Positions 8,100 to 16,523 of a DNA stretch of 64,000 nucleotides are shown piece by piece. Within the stretch, counting starts at the first letter, position 1, and each line of letters begins with the position of its first letter. A program made the position numbers and the translations under genes. The notes beneath the pieces were generated by a model. The model searched no databases. It worked only from the letters and a program-made list of their open reading frames with translations, and was not told the DNA's origin. Source of the DNA: GCA-002282575 sp964519885 (lineage in GTDB: Bacteria > Pseudomonadota > Gammaproteobacteria > Thiomicrospirales > Thiomicrospiraceae); the NCBI GenBank assembly GCA_964519885.1, contig CAZFLX010000006.1:28295-92294 (forward strand), given 5' to 3'.

Positions 8100-9437
8100 A
8101 TGAGTCACGGTCCTAATATTCGTTACATTGTTCAAGCAGGTGGTTCATTACAAGGAACAGCACGTGTCGCAGGTGATAAATCCATTTCCCATCGCAGTAT
8201 TATGCTGGGTGCTTTAGCTAAAGGTACAACCCGCGTAACCGGTTTTTTGGAAGGTGAAGATAGCTTAAATACCCTTAAAGCTTTTAGAGCGATGGGGGTA
8301 CATATTGACGGTCCTGATGATGGCAAGGTGACCATTGAAGGTGTTGGTTTACGTGGATTGAAGGCTCCTAACGCCCCATTAGATATGGGTAATTCTGGTA
8401 CAGCGATGCGCTTGATGTCGGGTATTTTAGCCGGTCAAGCTTTTGATTCGACCTTGATTGGTGATGCTTCTTTATCGAAGCGTCCCATGAAGCGTGTCAC
8501 CAATCCTTTAGCTTTAATGGGTGCACGTGTGGATAGTCAAGGCGAAAAAGGCGTTCCGCCACTAGTGATTCATGGCGGTTCCCAATTAAAGGGCATTCAA
8601 TACGCTTTGCCGATGGCGTCAGCGCAAGTAAAATCATGCGTGTTGTTGGCTGGGCTTTATGCCGAAGGTGAAACTTCCGTTACTGAACCTGCACCGACGC
8701 GTGACCATACTGAGCGTATGCTGCGTGGTTTTGGTTATGACGTCAAAACCCAAGGGAATCGTATGAGTCTAGTCGGTGGTGGTGAATTGACTGCGACAGA
8801 CATTGATGTGCCTGCAGATATTTCGTCTGCTGCCTTCTTTATGGTCGCTGCCAGCATTGCACCCAATTCCGATGTGTTATTGCAACACGTAGGTATCAAT
8901 CCAACGCGTACCGGTGTGATTGATATTTTGCGTCTGATGGGAGCGGACATTACGCTGAGTAATGAAAAAGAAGTTGGCGGTGAACCCGTTGCTGATATTC
9001 GTGTGCGCTCAGCCCAACTGAAAGGCATTAATATTCCTGAAAGTCTTGTGCCATTAGCCATTGATGAGTTTCCAGTATTGTTTGTCGCAGCGGCCTGTGC
9101 TTCAGGGACCACGGTGCTAACAGGTGCTGAAGAATTGCGTGTTAAAGAGTCAGATCGCATTGCGGTGATGGCTACGGCACTTCAGCAAATGGGTATTAGC
9201 GCCACGCCAACAGAAGACGGCTGTATTATCGAAGGTGGTCAGTTAACAGCGCCAGAATCACCCATTCAAAGTCATGGCGATCACCGCATTGCGATGGCGA
9301 GTGCTGTTGCTGCTCTGCGAGTCAACTCAGGTGAAGTGGTGATTGATGACTGTGCTAACGTCAATACCTCTTTTCCGGGCTTTGTTAGCTTAGCCGCTGG
9401 GTTAGGTTTGGCGATTCGTCAGGAAATGCCTGCATGA
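8100..9437 (+). CDS. aroA: 3-phosphoshikimate 1-carboxyvinyltransferase (EPSP synthase), class II-like
   Basis: Condenses shikimate 3-phosphate with PEP in chorismate synthesis. The 445-aa protein has the AGDKSISHR substrate loop (K27, S28, R32), NSGTAMR (98-104), RDHTERML, and ELRVKESDR. The motifs GDKS, SAQVK, RDHTE and NPTR are the set used to define class II EPSP synthases. The residue matching the position that is Ala in the insensitive CP4 enzyme is Gly100 here, so inhibitor tolerance should not be assumed. The gene overlaps cmk by 4 bases (ATGA). The order aroA-cmk-rpsA-ihfB is conserved in proteobacteria. Confidence 0.95.
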   Translation: MSHGPNIRYIVQAGGSLQGTARVAGDKSISHRSIMLGALAKGTTRVTGFLEGEDSLNTLKAFRAMGVHIDGPDDGKVTIEGVGLRGLKAPNAPLDMGNSGTAMRLMSGILAGQAFDSTLIGDASLSKRPMKRVTNPLALMGARVDSQGEKGVPPLVIHGGSQLKGIQYALPMASAQVKSCVLLAGLYAEGETSVTEPAPTRDHTERMLRGFGYDVKTQGNRMSLVGGGELTATDIDVPADISSAAFFMVAASIAPNSDVLLQHVGINPTRTGVIDILRLMGADITLSNEKEVGGEPVADIRVRSAQLKGINIPESLVPLAIDEFPVLFVAAACASGTTVLTGAEELRVKESDRIAVMATALQQMGISATPTEDGCIIEGGQLTAPESPIQSHGDHRIAMASAVAALRVNSGEVVIDDCANVNTSFPGFVSLAAGLGLAIRQEMPA

Positions 9438-10111
9438 GTTCCGTTGTTGTCGTGACGGTGGATGGTCCGAGTGGCGTCGGTAAAGGGACGCTTTGTGCTC
9501 GCCTTGCTGAACATTATGGCTTTCACTTTTTAGACAGTGGGGCGCTTTATCGTGTGTTAGGTTTGGCAGCTCGTCAGCGGGGCATTCTAGATAATGTTGT
9601 GGCATTAATTGAGTTAGCGAGACACCTGCCCGTGAGCTTTGTACAAGGCAAGATTTTATTGGCAACGACCGATGTTAGCGAGACCATTCGTACTGAAACG
9701 GTTGCGGCTTTGGCCTCACAGGTCGCGGTTATCGAGTCGGTACGCTCCGCTTTGCTTGCCTTTCAGCAAGACTTTGCTCAAGCACCTGGCTTGATTGCCG
9801 ACGGTCGAGATATGGGTACGGTGGTTTTTCCTAATGCCATGGCCAAGCTGTTTTTAGATGCTAGTGCCGAAGTTAGGGCAGATAGGCGCGTAAAACAGTT
9901 GAAAAACCAAGGGTTAGATGCTAATATTGATCGAATTACCCAAGAAATTCGTGAAAGAGATGATCGAGATCGTAATCGTGCAGTTGCGCCACTCAAAGCG
10001 GCAGAAGATGCACTGGTGATCGATACCTCAAACTTATCTCCCGATCAAGTTTTTAACCAAGCAGTTGCTTGGATTAACCAACAGTCATCTAGCAGGAAGG
10101 TGATTGTTTAA
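9434..10111 (+). CDS. cmk: Cytidylate kinase
   Basis: Phosphorylates CMP and dCMP with ATP. The 225-aa product starts with the P-loop VDGPSGVGKGTL (about 9-20). It has the CMP-binding segment LDSGALYR, the GRDMGTVVFP motif, and the lid region with paired arginines (ERDDRDRNR). It overlaps aroA by 4 bases and precedes rpsA by about 75 bases, the standard cmk-rpsA arrangement. Length is normal and no anomaly is seen. Confidence 0.96.
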   Translation: MSSVVVVTVDGPSGVGKGTLCARLAEHYGFHFLDSGALYRVLGLAARQRGILDNVVALIELARHLPVSFVQGKILLATTDVSETIRTETVAALASQVAVIESVRSALLAFQQDFAQAPGLIADGRDMGTVVFPNAMAKLFLDASAEVRADRRVKQLKNQGLDANIDRITQEIRERDDRDRNRAVAPLKAAEDALVIDTSNLSPDQVFNQAVAWINQQSSSRKVIV

Positions 10112-10185
10112 TTTAACCAGACCCGTTGGCTTTTGATCCTGATAAAAAGCAATTTACCAACAACGGCTTGACATTGAGACTTTAC

Positions 10186-11844
10186 ATGGAATCTTTTGCT
10201 TCGCTTTTTGAAGAATCGTTAAAAACTTCATTCGTTCAACCTGGCGTCCTTATCAAAGGCACAGTAACTCGCATCTCTAACGACTTTGTTTACGTTGATG
10301 CGGGTATGAAATCTGAGTCGGCTATTGCTATCAAGCAATTTATGGACGAAAACAATCAACTCGAAGTTGCTGTCGGTGACGTAGTCGATGTGACGGTTGA
10401 AGCTATCGAAGACGGTTTCGGCGAAACTAAATTGTCTCGCGAAAAAGCGAAACGTGCTGGTACTTGGGACTGGTTGGAACAACAGCTTGAAGCTAATGCT
10501 ATCGTTAACTGTATGGTTACTGGCAAGGTTAAAGGTGGTTTAACGGTTGACGTTAAAGGTATCCGTGGCTTCCTACCCGGTTCATTGGTTGATACCCGTC
10601 CAGTACGCGACTTTAGCTTTCTAGAAGGTAAAGAATGTGAAGTTAAACTGGTTAAATTAGACCGCAAACGTAACAACGTTGTTGTGTCTCGTCGTGCTGT
10701 TATTGAAGCTGAAAGCAGTGCAGAGCGTGATGAACTGCTGAAAAACCTAGATGAAGGTTCAGAAGTAAAAGGTGTGGTGAAAAACCTAACTGATTACGGT
10801 GCGTTCATCGATTTAGGTGGCATTGACGGTCTGTTACACATCACCGATATCGCATGGCGTCGTATCAATCACCCTTCAGAAGTATTGAATGTGGGTGATG
10901 AGATTGATGTTAAAGTATTGAAGTTTGACCGTGAACGTAACCGTGTTTCATTGGGTATGAAACAAATGGAAGCGGATCCATGGAGCAAAATCGCTGCTGC
11001 CTTCCCAGTGGGTTCTGAAGTTTCGGGTAAAGTCGCTAACTTAACAGACTACGGTGCTTTCGTTGAAATTCAAGAAGGCGTAGAAGGTCTGGTACATACC
11101 TCTGAGTTGGATTGGACTAACCGTAACATTCACCCATCTAAAGTGGTTCACTTAGGTCAAGAAGTGAATGTTAAAGTATTGGATGTGGATACTGAGCGTC
11201 GTCGTATTTCTTTGTCATTGAAACAATGCCAAATGAACCCATGGGAAGCTTTCGGTACTCAGTTCAATAAAGGCGACAAAATTACGGGTAAAATCAAATC
11301 AATCACTGACTTCGGTATCTTTATCGGTCTAGAAGGTGGTATCGATGGTTTGGTTCACCTAACTGACATTTCTTGGAACAAGTCTGGCGAAGAAGCCATT
11401 CGTGACTTCAAGAAAGGTGATGAGTTAACAACCATCATCCTAGCGATTGATCCAGAGCGTGAGCGTATTTCTCTAGGTTTGAAACAGTTAGAGCAAGACC
11501 CATTCAGTACTTTTGCTGCTGAAATGAACCGTGGTTCAATTGTTTCGGGTGTGGTGACTTCTGTTGACGAGAAGGGTGCTGAAGTTGAGTTGGCTCCAGA
11601 AGTGGTTGCTTACTTGCGTGCTTCAGAAATCGCTGCTGAGCGTGTAAATGATGCACGTGATGTGTTGAAAGTGGGCGACAAAGTAACGGCTCGAGTTACA
11701 AATCTTGACCGTAAAACACGTGGTATCCAAATCTCTATTCGTGCTAAAGATGAAGCTGAGCAACAAGAAGCCATGAAAGGCTTCAACAACACTTCAAACA
11801 TCGGTAGTAACACCCTAGGTGATTTGTTAAAAGGTCAACTATAA
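10186..11844 (+). CDS. rpsA: 30S ribosomal protein S1
   Basis: Binds mRNA at the ribosome and helps translate messages with weak or no Shine-Dalgarno. The 552 residues contain six S1 repeats, roughly at 22-88, 106-172, 193-261, 278-348, 365-435 and 452-518. The middle repeats carry the NLTDYGAF(I/V) motif. The frame is open back to a TTG at 10126, but the ATG at 10186 gives the family N-terminus (MESFASLFEESL). Only a weak GAG lies upstream, as expected for a gene under translational autocontrol by S1. A UUCG-loop terminator follows. Confidence 0.97.
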   Translation: MESFASLFEESLKTSFVQPGVLIKGTVTRISNDFVYVDAGMKSESAIAIKQFMDENNQLEVAVGDVVDVTVEAIEDGFGETKLSREKAKRAGTWDWLEQQLEANAIVNCMVTGKVKGGLTVDVKGIRGFLPGSLVDTRPVRDFSFLEGKECEVKLVKLDRKRNNVVVSRRAVIEAESSAERDELLKNLDEGSEVKGVVKNLTDYGAFIDLGGIDGLLHITDIAWRRINHPSEVLNVGDEIDVKVLKFDRERNRVSLGMKQMEADPWSKIAAAFPVGSEVSGKVANLTDYGAFVEIQEGVEGLVHTSELDWTNRNIHPSKVVHLGQEVNVKVLDVDTERRRISLSLKQCQMNPWEAFGTQFNKGDKITGKIKSITDFGIFIGLEGGIDGLVHLTDISWNKSGEEAIRDFKKGDELTTIILAIDPERERISLGLKQLEQDPFSTFAAEMNRGSIVSGVVTSVDEKGAEVELAPEVVAYLRASEIAAERVNDARDVLKVGDKVTARVTNLDRKTRGIQISIRAKDEAEQQEAMKGFNNTSNIGSNTLGDLLKGQL

Positions 11845-11854
11845 TTTGATCTTG

Positions 11855-11882
11855 ATGCAACAAGAATATTGTCTTGTTGCAT
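11855..11882. repeat. 10-bp perfect inverted repeat in the rpsA 3' region
   Basis: ATGCAACAAG (11855-11864) and CTTGTTGCAT (11873-11882) pair perfectly around an 8-base loop. The hairpin begins 10 bases after the rpsA stop and has no T-run of its own. It sits just before the true terminator and may protect the 3' end of the mRNA or serve as a protein or Hfq site (inference). Confidence 0.7.
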
Positions 11883-11887
11883 GTTCG

Positions 11888-11916
11888 AAAAACCTCTGCT
11901 TCGGCAGGGGTTTTTT
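11888..11916 (+). terminator. Rho-independent terminator of rpsA
   Basis: The stem AACCTCTGC / GCAGGGGTT, extended by flanking A/T pairs, closes a stable TTCG tetraloop (11900-11903) and is followed by six T residues. It separates aroA-cmk-rpsA from ihfB. Confidence 0.9.
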
Positions 11917-11970
11917 ATCGAGTCTGTTGTTGTGAATGTTTGATTTTTAACTTTTTATTAAGTTTAAATA

Positions 11971-11999
11971 TTGACACTAACCGATTGAAAAAACACTAT
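11971..11999 (+). promoter_or_regulatory. Candidate sigma-70 promoter of ihfB
   Basis: A perfect -35 hexamer TTGACA (11971-11976) is followed after 17 bases by CACTAT (11994-11999), a moderate -10. Transcription would start near 12006, leaving a leader of only about 8 bases before the ihfB ATG, which has no Shine-Dalgarno. Confidence 0.55.
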
Positions 12000-12013
12000 A
12001 AAGTACTTAAAAA

Positions 12014-12319
12014 ATGACAAAATCTGAACTTATTGATCTTATCGCTCGTCGTCAACACCAACTGCCTCACAAAGACATTGAGTTAGCGGTCAACCTGATT
12101 ATTGAAACATTGTCGGATGCGTTAGCCAAGGATGATCGCATTGAAGTGCGTGGCTTTGGTAGTTTTACTCTTCATCATCGTCAACCACGTATTGGTCGTA
12201 ATCCCAAAACAGGCGAGTCGGTTGCATTAACTCGTAAAAGTGTGCCACACTTTAAGCCAGGTAAAGAGTTGAAAGAATCAATTGATGCCAGTCGTGAGCG
12301 TGTTCCTCTCGTCGGTTAA
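12014..12319 (+). CDS. ihfB: Integration host factor subunit beta
   Basis: DNA-bending nucleoid protein that forms a heterodimer with IhfA. The 101 residues match IhfB from MTKSELID through the dimer core to the DNA-binding arm (RGFGSFTLHHR, then GRNPKTGE with the intercalating proline). The end, VPHFKPGKELK, is characteristic of the beta subunit. The upstream bases are A-rich without an SD. It is normally found just after rpsA, as here, but it has its own promoter-like sequence after the rpsA terminator. Confidence 0.96.
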   Translation: MTKSELIDLIARRQHQLPHKDIELAVNLIIETLSDALAKDDRIEVRGFGSFTLHHRQPRIGRNPKTGESVALTRKSVPHFKPGKELKESIDASRERVPLVG

Positions 12320-12328
12320 ATGCTTTTT

Positions 12329-12368
12329 AACCAAGGATAGGGTTCACTTGATTAATGCCTTGGTTTTT
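12329..12368 (+). terminator. Possible terminator after ihfB
   Basis: AACCAAGG (12329-12336) pairs with CCTTGGTT (12358-12365), which runs into a stretch of five T residues ending at 12368. The loop is long (21 bases), which weakens the call, but the placement between ihfB and lapA is appropriate. Confidence 0.5.
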
Positions 12369-12432
12369 CAAGTTTAGCGAATCTATTGTAAATCAATTTG
12401 TTATGCTGGACTTTTCATAAAAGGATAAGCCT

Positions 12433-12633
12433 ATGCGCTATTGGCTTGGTTTAACGTTTATCATTTTGGGTGTGTTATTGGGACTTCAAAATCCTGGTTT
12501 CATGCAGATTCATTGGTTTTCTTGGTCTATTGAATTACCCATTGCCATTACCTGTCTTATTATCTTTGTGTTTGGTTTGCTCATAGGGTGGCTTCTCTAT
12601 CCGCTTCAGCATTTCTTTAGGAAAAAATCATGA
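12433..12633 (+). CDS. lapA: LapA-domain small membrane protein (YciS-like)
   Basis: A 66-aa inner-membrane protein of the LapA (DUF1049) family. It has two hydrophobic helices (about 3-20 and 38-60) around the conserved ..LGLQNPGFMQIHWF.. turn, and a basic C-terminus (FFRKKS). In E. coli LapA works with LapB in lipopolysaccharide assembly control. The gene usually lies between ihfB and lapB, but here lapB is absent and pyrF follows with a 4-base overlap (ATGA). AAAGGA precedes the ATG. Confidence 0.82.
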   Translation: MRYWLGLTFIILGVLLGLQNPGFMQIHWFSWSIELPIAITCLIIFVFGLLIGWLLYPLQHFFRKKS

Positions 12634-13331
12634 CAACCTCATCACCTGTTGTCGTTGCGTTGGATTTCCCAACTGCAGCACAAGCGCTTGAATTAGCGCG
12701 TCAATTATCACCGCAAGATTGTCGATTAAAAATTGGCAAAGAGCTTTTCACCCAAGCTGGTCCAAATTTGGTGGAATCTGTACAAGACATGGGTTTTGAT
12801 GTCTTTTTAGATTTAAAATTTCATGATATTCCCAACACGGTGGCTGCTGCAGTAACATCAGCTGCTCGTATGGGCGTGTGGATGGTGAATGTTCACGCCA
12901 GTGGTGGTCGTAAGATGATGCAGGCAGCTAGAGATGCTTTAGCCCATTTTGAAAAGCCGCCGTTGTTGATTGCGGTGACGATTTTAACCAGCTTATCGGA
13001 CGAAGAGCTGATTGAAATTGGCTATATGGCAGGAGCCGGCACCATGGTTGAAAACCTAGCCAGTTTAGCGCAACAATGTGGTATGGATGGTGTGGTGTGT
13101 TCGGCTCAAGAGGCGAGTGTGATTCGCCAAGCCCAGGGGGCTGGTTTTAAACTGGTGACTCCAGGGATTCGTTTGCCTGAAAGCGCTAAAGACGATCAAA
13201 CACGTATTTTAACGCCTGAAGCGGCTGTTGCCGCAGGTTCTGATTACTTAGTCATTGGTCGTCCTATTACGCGTGCAGACAATCCTCAAGAGGCTTTAAC
13301 GCACATTTTAAGTCGTCTTTCGACGCAATAA
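12630..13331 (+). CDS. pyrF: Orotidine 5'-phosphate decarboxylase
   Basis: Last step of UMP synthesis. The 233-aa TIM barrel begins VVVALDFPT. It carries the catalytic motif FLDLKFHDIPNTV, with D61, K63 and D66 of the charged network, and ends with the phosphate-binding VTPGIRL and YLVIGRPIT segments. It is coupled to lapA by a 4-base overlap and followed 12 bases later by rlmD. Confidence 0.96.
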   Translation: MTTSSPVVVALDFPTAAQALELARQLSPQDCRLKIGKELFTQAGPNLVESVQDMGFDVFLDLKFHDIPNTVAAAVTSAARMGVWMVNVHASGGRKMMQAARDALAHFEKPPLLIAVTILTSLSDEELIEIGYMAGAGTMVENLASLAQQCGMDGVVCSAQEASVIRQAQGAGFKLVTPGIRLPESAKDDQTRILTPEAAVAAGSDYLVIGRPITRADNPQEALTHILSRLSTQ

Positions 13332-13343
13332 GGCGGTTAATTC

Positions 13344-14681
13344 GTGAGTTATAAAAGACCGCATCATGGCCAAGTTCGCCATCAGTCGAAACTGAATAGT
13401 CATAAAGAAGCGACTACTCAAGTAGTTCGCCTCAGCATTCATGATATGACCCATGATGGTCGTGGTGTGTCTAAGCTTGAAGGCAAGACGGTTTTTGTCA
13501 CAGGCGCATTAACCGATGAAGTGGTGGATGCACAGATTGTGCATCAAAAATCTCAGTATCTGGAAGCCAAATGTGTGGCGATTATTGAGCCATCTGCGCA
13601 TAGAATTGAACCAATTTGCGCGCATTTTGGCACTTGCGGAGGTTGTCAATTACAGCACTTGTCGGTTGAAAGTCAGGTTGCTTTTAAACAAAATCAATTG
13701 GCTCGCAGTTTAGTTAAAGCTGGAATCGATACGACTAAAACCGAATGGCATCAGCCGCTAACAGGCGAGCCTTGGCAATATCGTCGGCGTGCGCGCTGGG
13801 CATTAAATCGCCAAGGGGAATTGTGTTTTCGCTCGGCGGGTGGTAAATATTTGATTCCTATTCAAGCTTGTCCGCAATTATCGCAACCACTCGCTGAATG
13901 TTTCGTCCACTTACGTGAAGCGCTTGTTAAATTACCGCATCAAGGCATTGATGAGATTGAGTGTTTGGCAATTGGCAGTCTGTCTTTAGTTTTGCACACC
14001 AATCAACAGTGGCGAGAACATCACTTGGCGCATTGGCAAAAATGGTGTGAACAGGCTGGCATTGATGGGTTGGCACTACAAACCCCTGAGCGTGGTACGG
14101 GTTTGTTGGTCGTTAAACCTTCTCAGTTAAGCTATCAGCTTGATGGGCTAACATTTGAATTTTCACCAGATCAGTTTGTGCAAACCCATGATAGCGTCAA
14201 TCAGCAGATGGTAGCTTTAGCGAAAGCCTGGTTAGATGTGAGTTCAGACGATCAGGTGCTGGAGTTGTTCTGCGGCATGGGTAATTTTTCTTTGCCTATT
14301 GCGCAGACTGCTGGCAGTTTGTTGGGTTTGGAGCTTAATGAGCAAAGCGTCACGACGGCTAAGGCCAACGCCACAAATAATGGCATAACCAATACGACTT
14401 TTGCTCAGGTGGACCTATTTGCGCCTGATTGGCGACCACCTGCTGGATTAGCGCATGTATTGCTTGATCCACCTTGGGATGGTGCGCAAGTGGCTTGTGA
14501 GCGTATTGCCAAACAAAAGTCGATTAAACGAGTAGTGTACGTTTCTTGCCATCCAGCGACCATGGCGCGAGATATGGCGGTATTACAAAAAGCGGGCTTC
14601 AAGCTTAATAAAATGGCGTTGATCGACCAGTTTCCGCAAAGTTATCACGTCGAGGCAATTGCCTTGCTGGTTAGAACCTAA
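13344..14681 (+). CDS. rlmD: 23S rRNA (uracil-1939-C5)-methyltransferase
   Basis: Makes m5U1939 in 23S rRNA using SAM. The 445-aa protein has an N-terminal TRAM region (about 28-88) and a 4Fe-4S cysteine set (C92, C98, C101, C176). The SAM motif is LELFCGMGNFSLP (about 306-318). DPPWDGA and the catalytic cysteine C402 in VYVSCHPATMARD follow. The Fe-S cysteines and the whole-length match favour RlmD over TrmA or RlmC. The start is a GTG with AAGG upstream. Confidence 0.92.
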   Translation: MSYKRPHHGQVRHQSKLNSHKEATTQVVRLSIHDMTHDGRGVSKLEGKTVFVTGALTDEVVDAQIVHQKSQYLEAKCVAIIEPSAHRIEPICAHFGTCGGCQLQHLSVESQVAFKQNQLARSLVKAGIDTTKTEWHQPLTGEPWQYRRRARWALNRQGELCFRSAGGKYLIPIQACPQLSQPLAECFVHLREALVKLPHQGIDEIECLAIGSLSLVLHTNQQWREHHLAHWQKWCEQAGIDGLALQTPERGTGLLVVKPSQLSYQLDGLTFEFSPDQFVQTHDSVNQQMVALAKAWLDVSSDDQVLELFCGMGNFSLPIAQTAGSLLGLELNEQSVTTAKANATNNGITNTTFAQVDLFAPDWRPPAGLAHVLLDPPWDGAQVACERIAKQKSIKRVVYVSCHPATMARDMAVLQKAGFKLNKMALIDQFPQSYHVEAIALLVRT

Positions 14682-14705
14682 CAGACACACAAATTTGAGG
14701 TTGGC

Positions 14706-15194
14706 ATGGGAAAAGAAATCGAGCGTAAGTTTTTAGTCACCAGTGAGGCTTGGCGTGCTGATGCGCACAAAACGGCTAACTATGCCCAAGGCTATCTTAA
14801 TGAGCCGGTGTCTTGTTCTGTGCGCGTGCGTATCGAAGATGATCAAGCACGTTTAAACATTAAACGTGTGCAAATTGGCATGTCTCGAGATGAGTTTGAA
14901 TATCCCATTCCGGTAGAGGATGGACACAAGTTAATGACTATGGTGTTAGGACCTAAAGTCGTGAAAACGCGTCATTTTGTCATGGTTGACGGTCATGAGT
15001 GGGAAGTAGATGAGTTTCATGGTGATAACGCAGGTTTGGTGGTGGCTGAATTAGAGTTAGACCGTGAAGATGAGGTTTTCACCAAACCCAGTTGGCTAGG
15101 GCTAGAAGTGACGGACGAAGCACGTTACTATAACGTTTTTCTATCGCAACGTCCGTTTGCTATGTGGAGTGATGATGAAAAGAATGCTGGCTAG
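14706..15194 (+). CDS. CYTH-domain protein (triphosphate tunnel metalloenzyme)
   Basis: A 162-aa protein with the ExExK signature at its start (MGKEIERKFLV; E4, E6, K8). It has the alternating basic and acidic strands of the triphosphate tunnel fold (SVRVRIED, LNIKRV, EFEYPI, VVAELELDRED). Bacterial single-domain members hydrolyse inorganic tripolyphosphate, and some are class IV adenylate cyclases; the sequence alone does not decide. The last 20 bases overlap the following TolC-like gene. Confidence 0.85.
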   Translation: MGKEIERKFLVTSEAWRADAHKTANYAQGYLNEPVSCSVRVRIEDDQARLNIKRVQIGMSRDEFEYPIPVEDGHKLMTMVLGPKVVKTRHFVMVDGHEWEVDEFHGDNAGLVVAELELDREDEVFTKPSWLGLEVTDEARYYNVFLSQRPFAMWSDDEKNAG

Positions 15195-16518
15195 AAAGCT
15201 CATGATAAAGCCTGCTTCAGTGATGATCTCATCGGTGTGGCTAGTCTTTGTTTCTGGCTCGGTTGCAGCTGCTGAAGGGCTGTTAAGTTTGTATGATTTA
15301 GCGGAACAACGCGATGCTCAGTTGCAACAAGCTCAAGCCCAGTATGCAGCTGATCAAGAGCTATTAAATCAAGCGAAATCGGTATTATTACCCAATGTTT
15401 CAGCGCAGTTGAGTTATCAACAAAATGATTACTCGCAGCCAGTGTTTATGGCAGCAAAAGAAAATCAACAACAAAAATTGCAACTCAATCAACCTCTCTT
15501 TGATGCCGCCAGTTTTGCTCGTTACGAGCAAGCCAAGAGTTTGGTTGAACAAGCAGAAACCGTTTATTTATTAAGTCAGCAACAACTGATGCTGCGCTTA
15601 AGTCAGGCTTATTTTGAAGTGCTGAAAGCCCAGCAATTGCTGTCTTTTGCGCAAGCACAATTAGCATCAACCGAAAAACAACGTGATCAGATTGATGCGG
15701 GCGTCAAAGTTGGGCTAACTAACCCGATTGACCTACTCGAAGTGCAAGCGCGTTATGACATGGCACTTGCCGATGTGAGCCAAGCCAATAATCAGTTAAC
15801 CATTAGCCAAGAAAATTTATCGCGTTTGATTGGACAACCTTTACCTTTATTGAAAAGTTTGGCACTCACCACACAATTACCAGGTTTGGCTGAAACACCG
15901 GAACAATTGAGTAAAGAACAGTCTCAATCTAACTTAACGGTTAGATTAAATCAGCGCAAATTACAGGCTTCGGAACAACAAGTTACTGCTTCGCGTGCTG
16001 CTCACTATCCCACAGTCAGTTTGCAAGCTTCAATGAGTAATCTTGACGCTAAGCTTAGCCAGCCTAGTCCATTAATCAGTTATCCCTATCAAACAAATAG
16101 TATTGGTGTGGTGGTGAACGTGCCACTTTACTCTGGTGGTTTGGTCAATAGTCAGGTTAGGCAAGCAGAACAACAACGTGCGGCGGCACAAGCGGGCTTG
16201 CGCTATGCTGATGAACAAGCCAGATTAGATGTACTCAGTTTAGCGAAAACTGTGACTATGTCTCAATCGCGCTTGCAAGCATTGCGTCAAGCGGTGATTT
16301 CTAACGAAGCCTTTTTGCAGGCTGCAGAAGAGGGTAATCGAGTCGGTTTAAAAAGTTTGGTGGATGTATTGAATGCGCGCACGCTACTTTACAAAGCTAA
16401 ACAAGATTTAGCCAACGTTTTGTTTGATGATGTTCAAAATCGGTTAAGTCTGCGTGCGGCACAAGGTGTGCTGTCTAGAGATGATTTGGTTGGTGTCGAA
16501 CGTTTTTTGCGTGATTAA
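15175..16518 (+). CDS. TolC-family outer membrane protein (second copy)
   Basis: A 447-aa TolC-type channel with two OEP repeats: QLQQAQAQYAADQELLNQAKSVLLPNVSAQLSYQ is typical of repeat one entry, and VVVNVPLYSGG of repeat two. It is closer to classical type I secretion TolC than the one at 4188 (LSLAKTVTMSQSRLQAL, VDVLNARTLLYKAKQDLA). The frame is open from 15157, but GGAG at 15166-15169 serves the ATG at 15175, which begins a basic, hydrophobic signal peptide ending near VAAAE. It overlaps the CYTH gene and precedes the peptide-binding protein by 5 bases. Confidence 0.9.
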   Translation: MKRMLARKLMIKPASVMISSVWLVFVSGSVAAAEGLLSLYDLAEQRDAQLQQAQAQYAADQELLNQAKSVLLPNVSAQLSYQQNDYSQPVFMAAKENQQQKLQLNQPLFDAASFARYEQAKSLVEQAETVYLLSQQQLMLRLSQAYFEVLKAQQLLSFAQAQLASTEKQRDQIDAGVKVGLTNPIDLLEVQARYDMALADVSQANNQLTISQENLSRLIGQPLPLLKSLALTTQLPGLAETPEQLSKEQSQSNLTVRLNQRKLQASEQQVTASRAAHYPTVSLQASMSNLDAKLSQPSPLISYPYQTNSIGVVVNVPLYSGGLVNSQVRQAEQQRAAAQAGLRYADEQARLDVLSLAKTVTMSQSRLQALRQAVISNEAFLQAAEEGNRVGLKSLVDVLNARTLLYKAKQDLANVLFDDVQNRLSLRAAQGVLSRDDLVGVERFLRD

Positions 16519-16523
16519 TATCT

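Noticed and set aside
8735..9160. 141-codon open frame on the minus strand inside aroA
   Set aside because: Fully contained in aroA, with no recognisable family or start signal.
10169..10174. TTGACA hexamer just before rpsA
   Set aside because: A paired -10 would fall inside the rpsA coding region with no good match.
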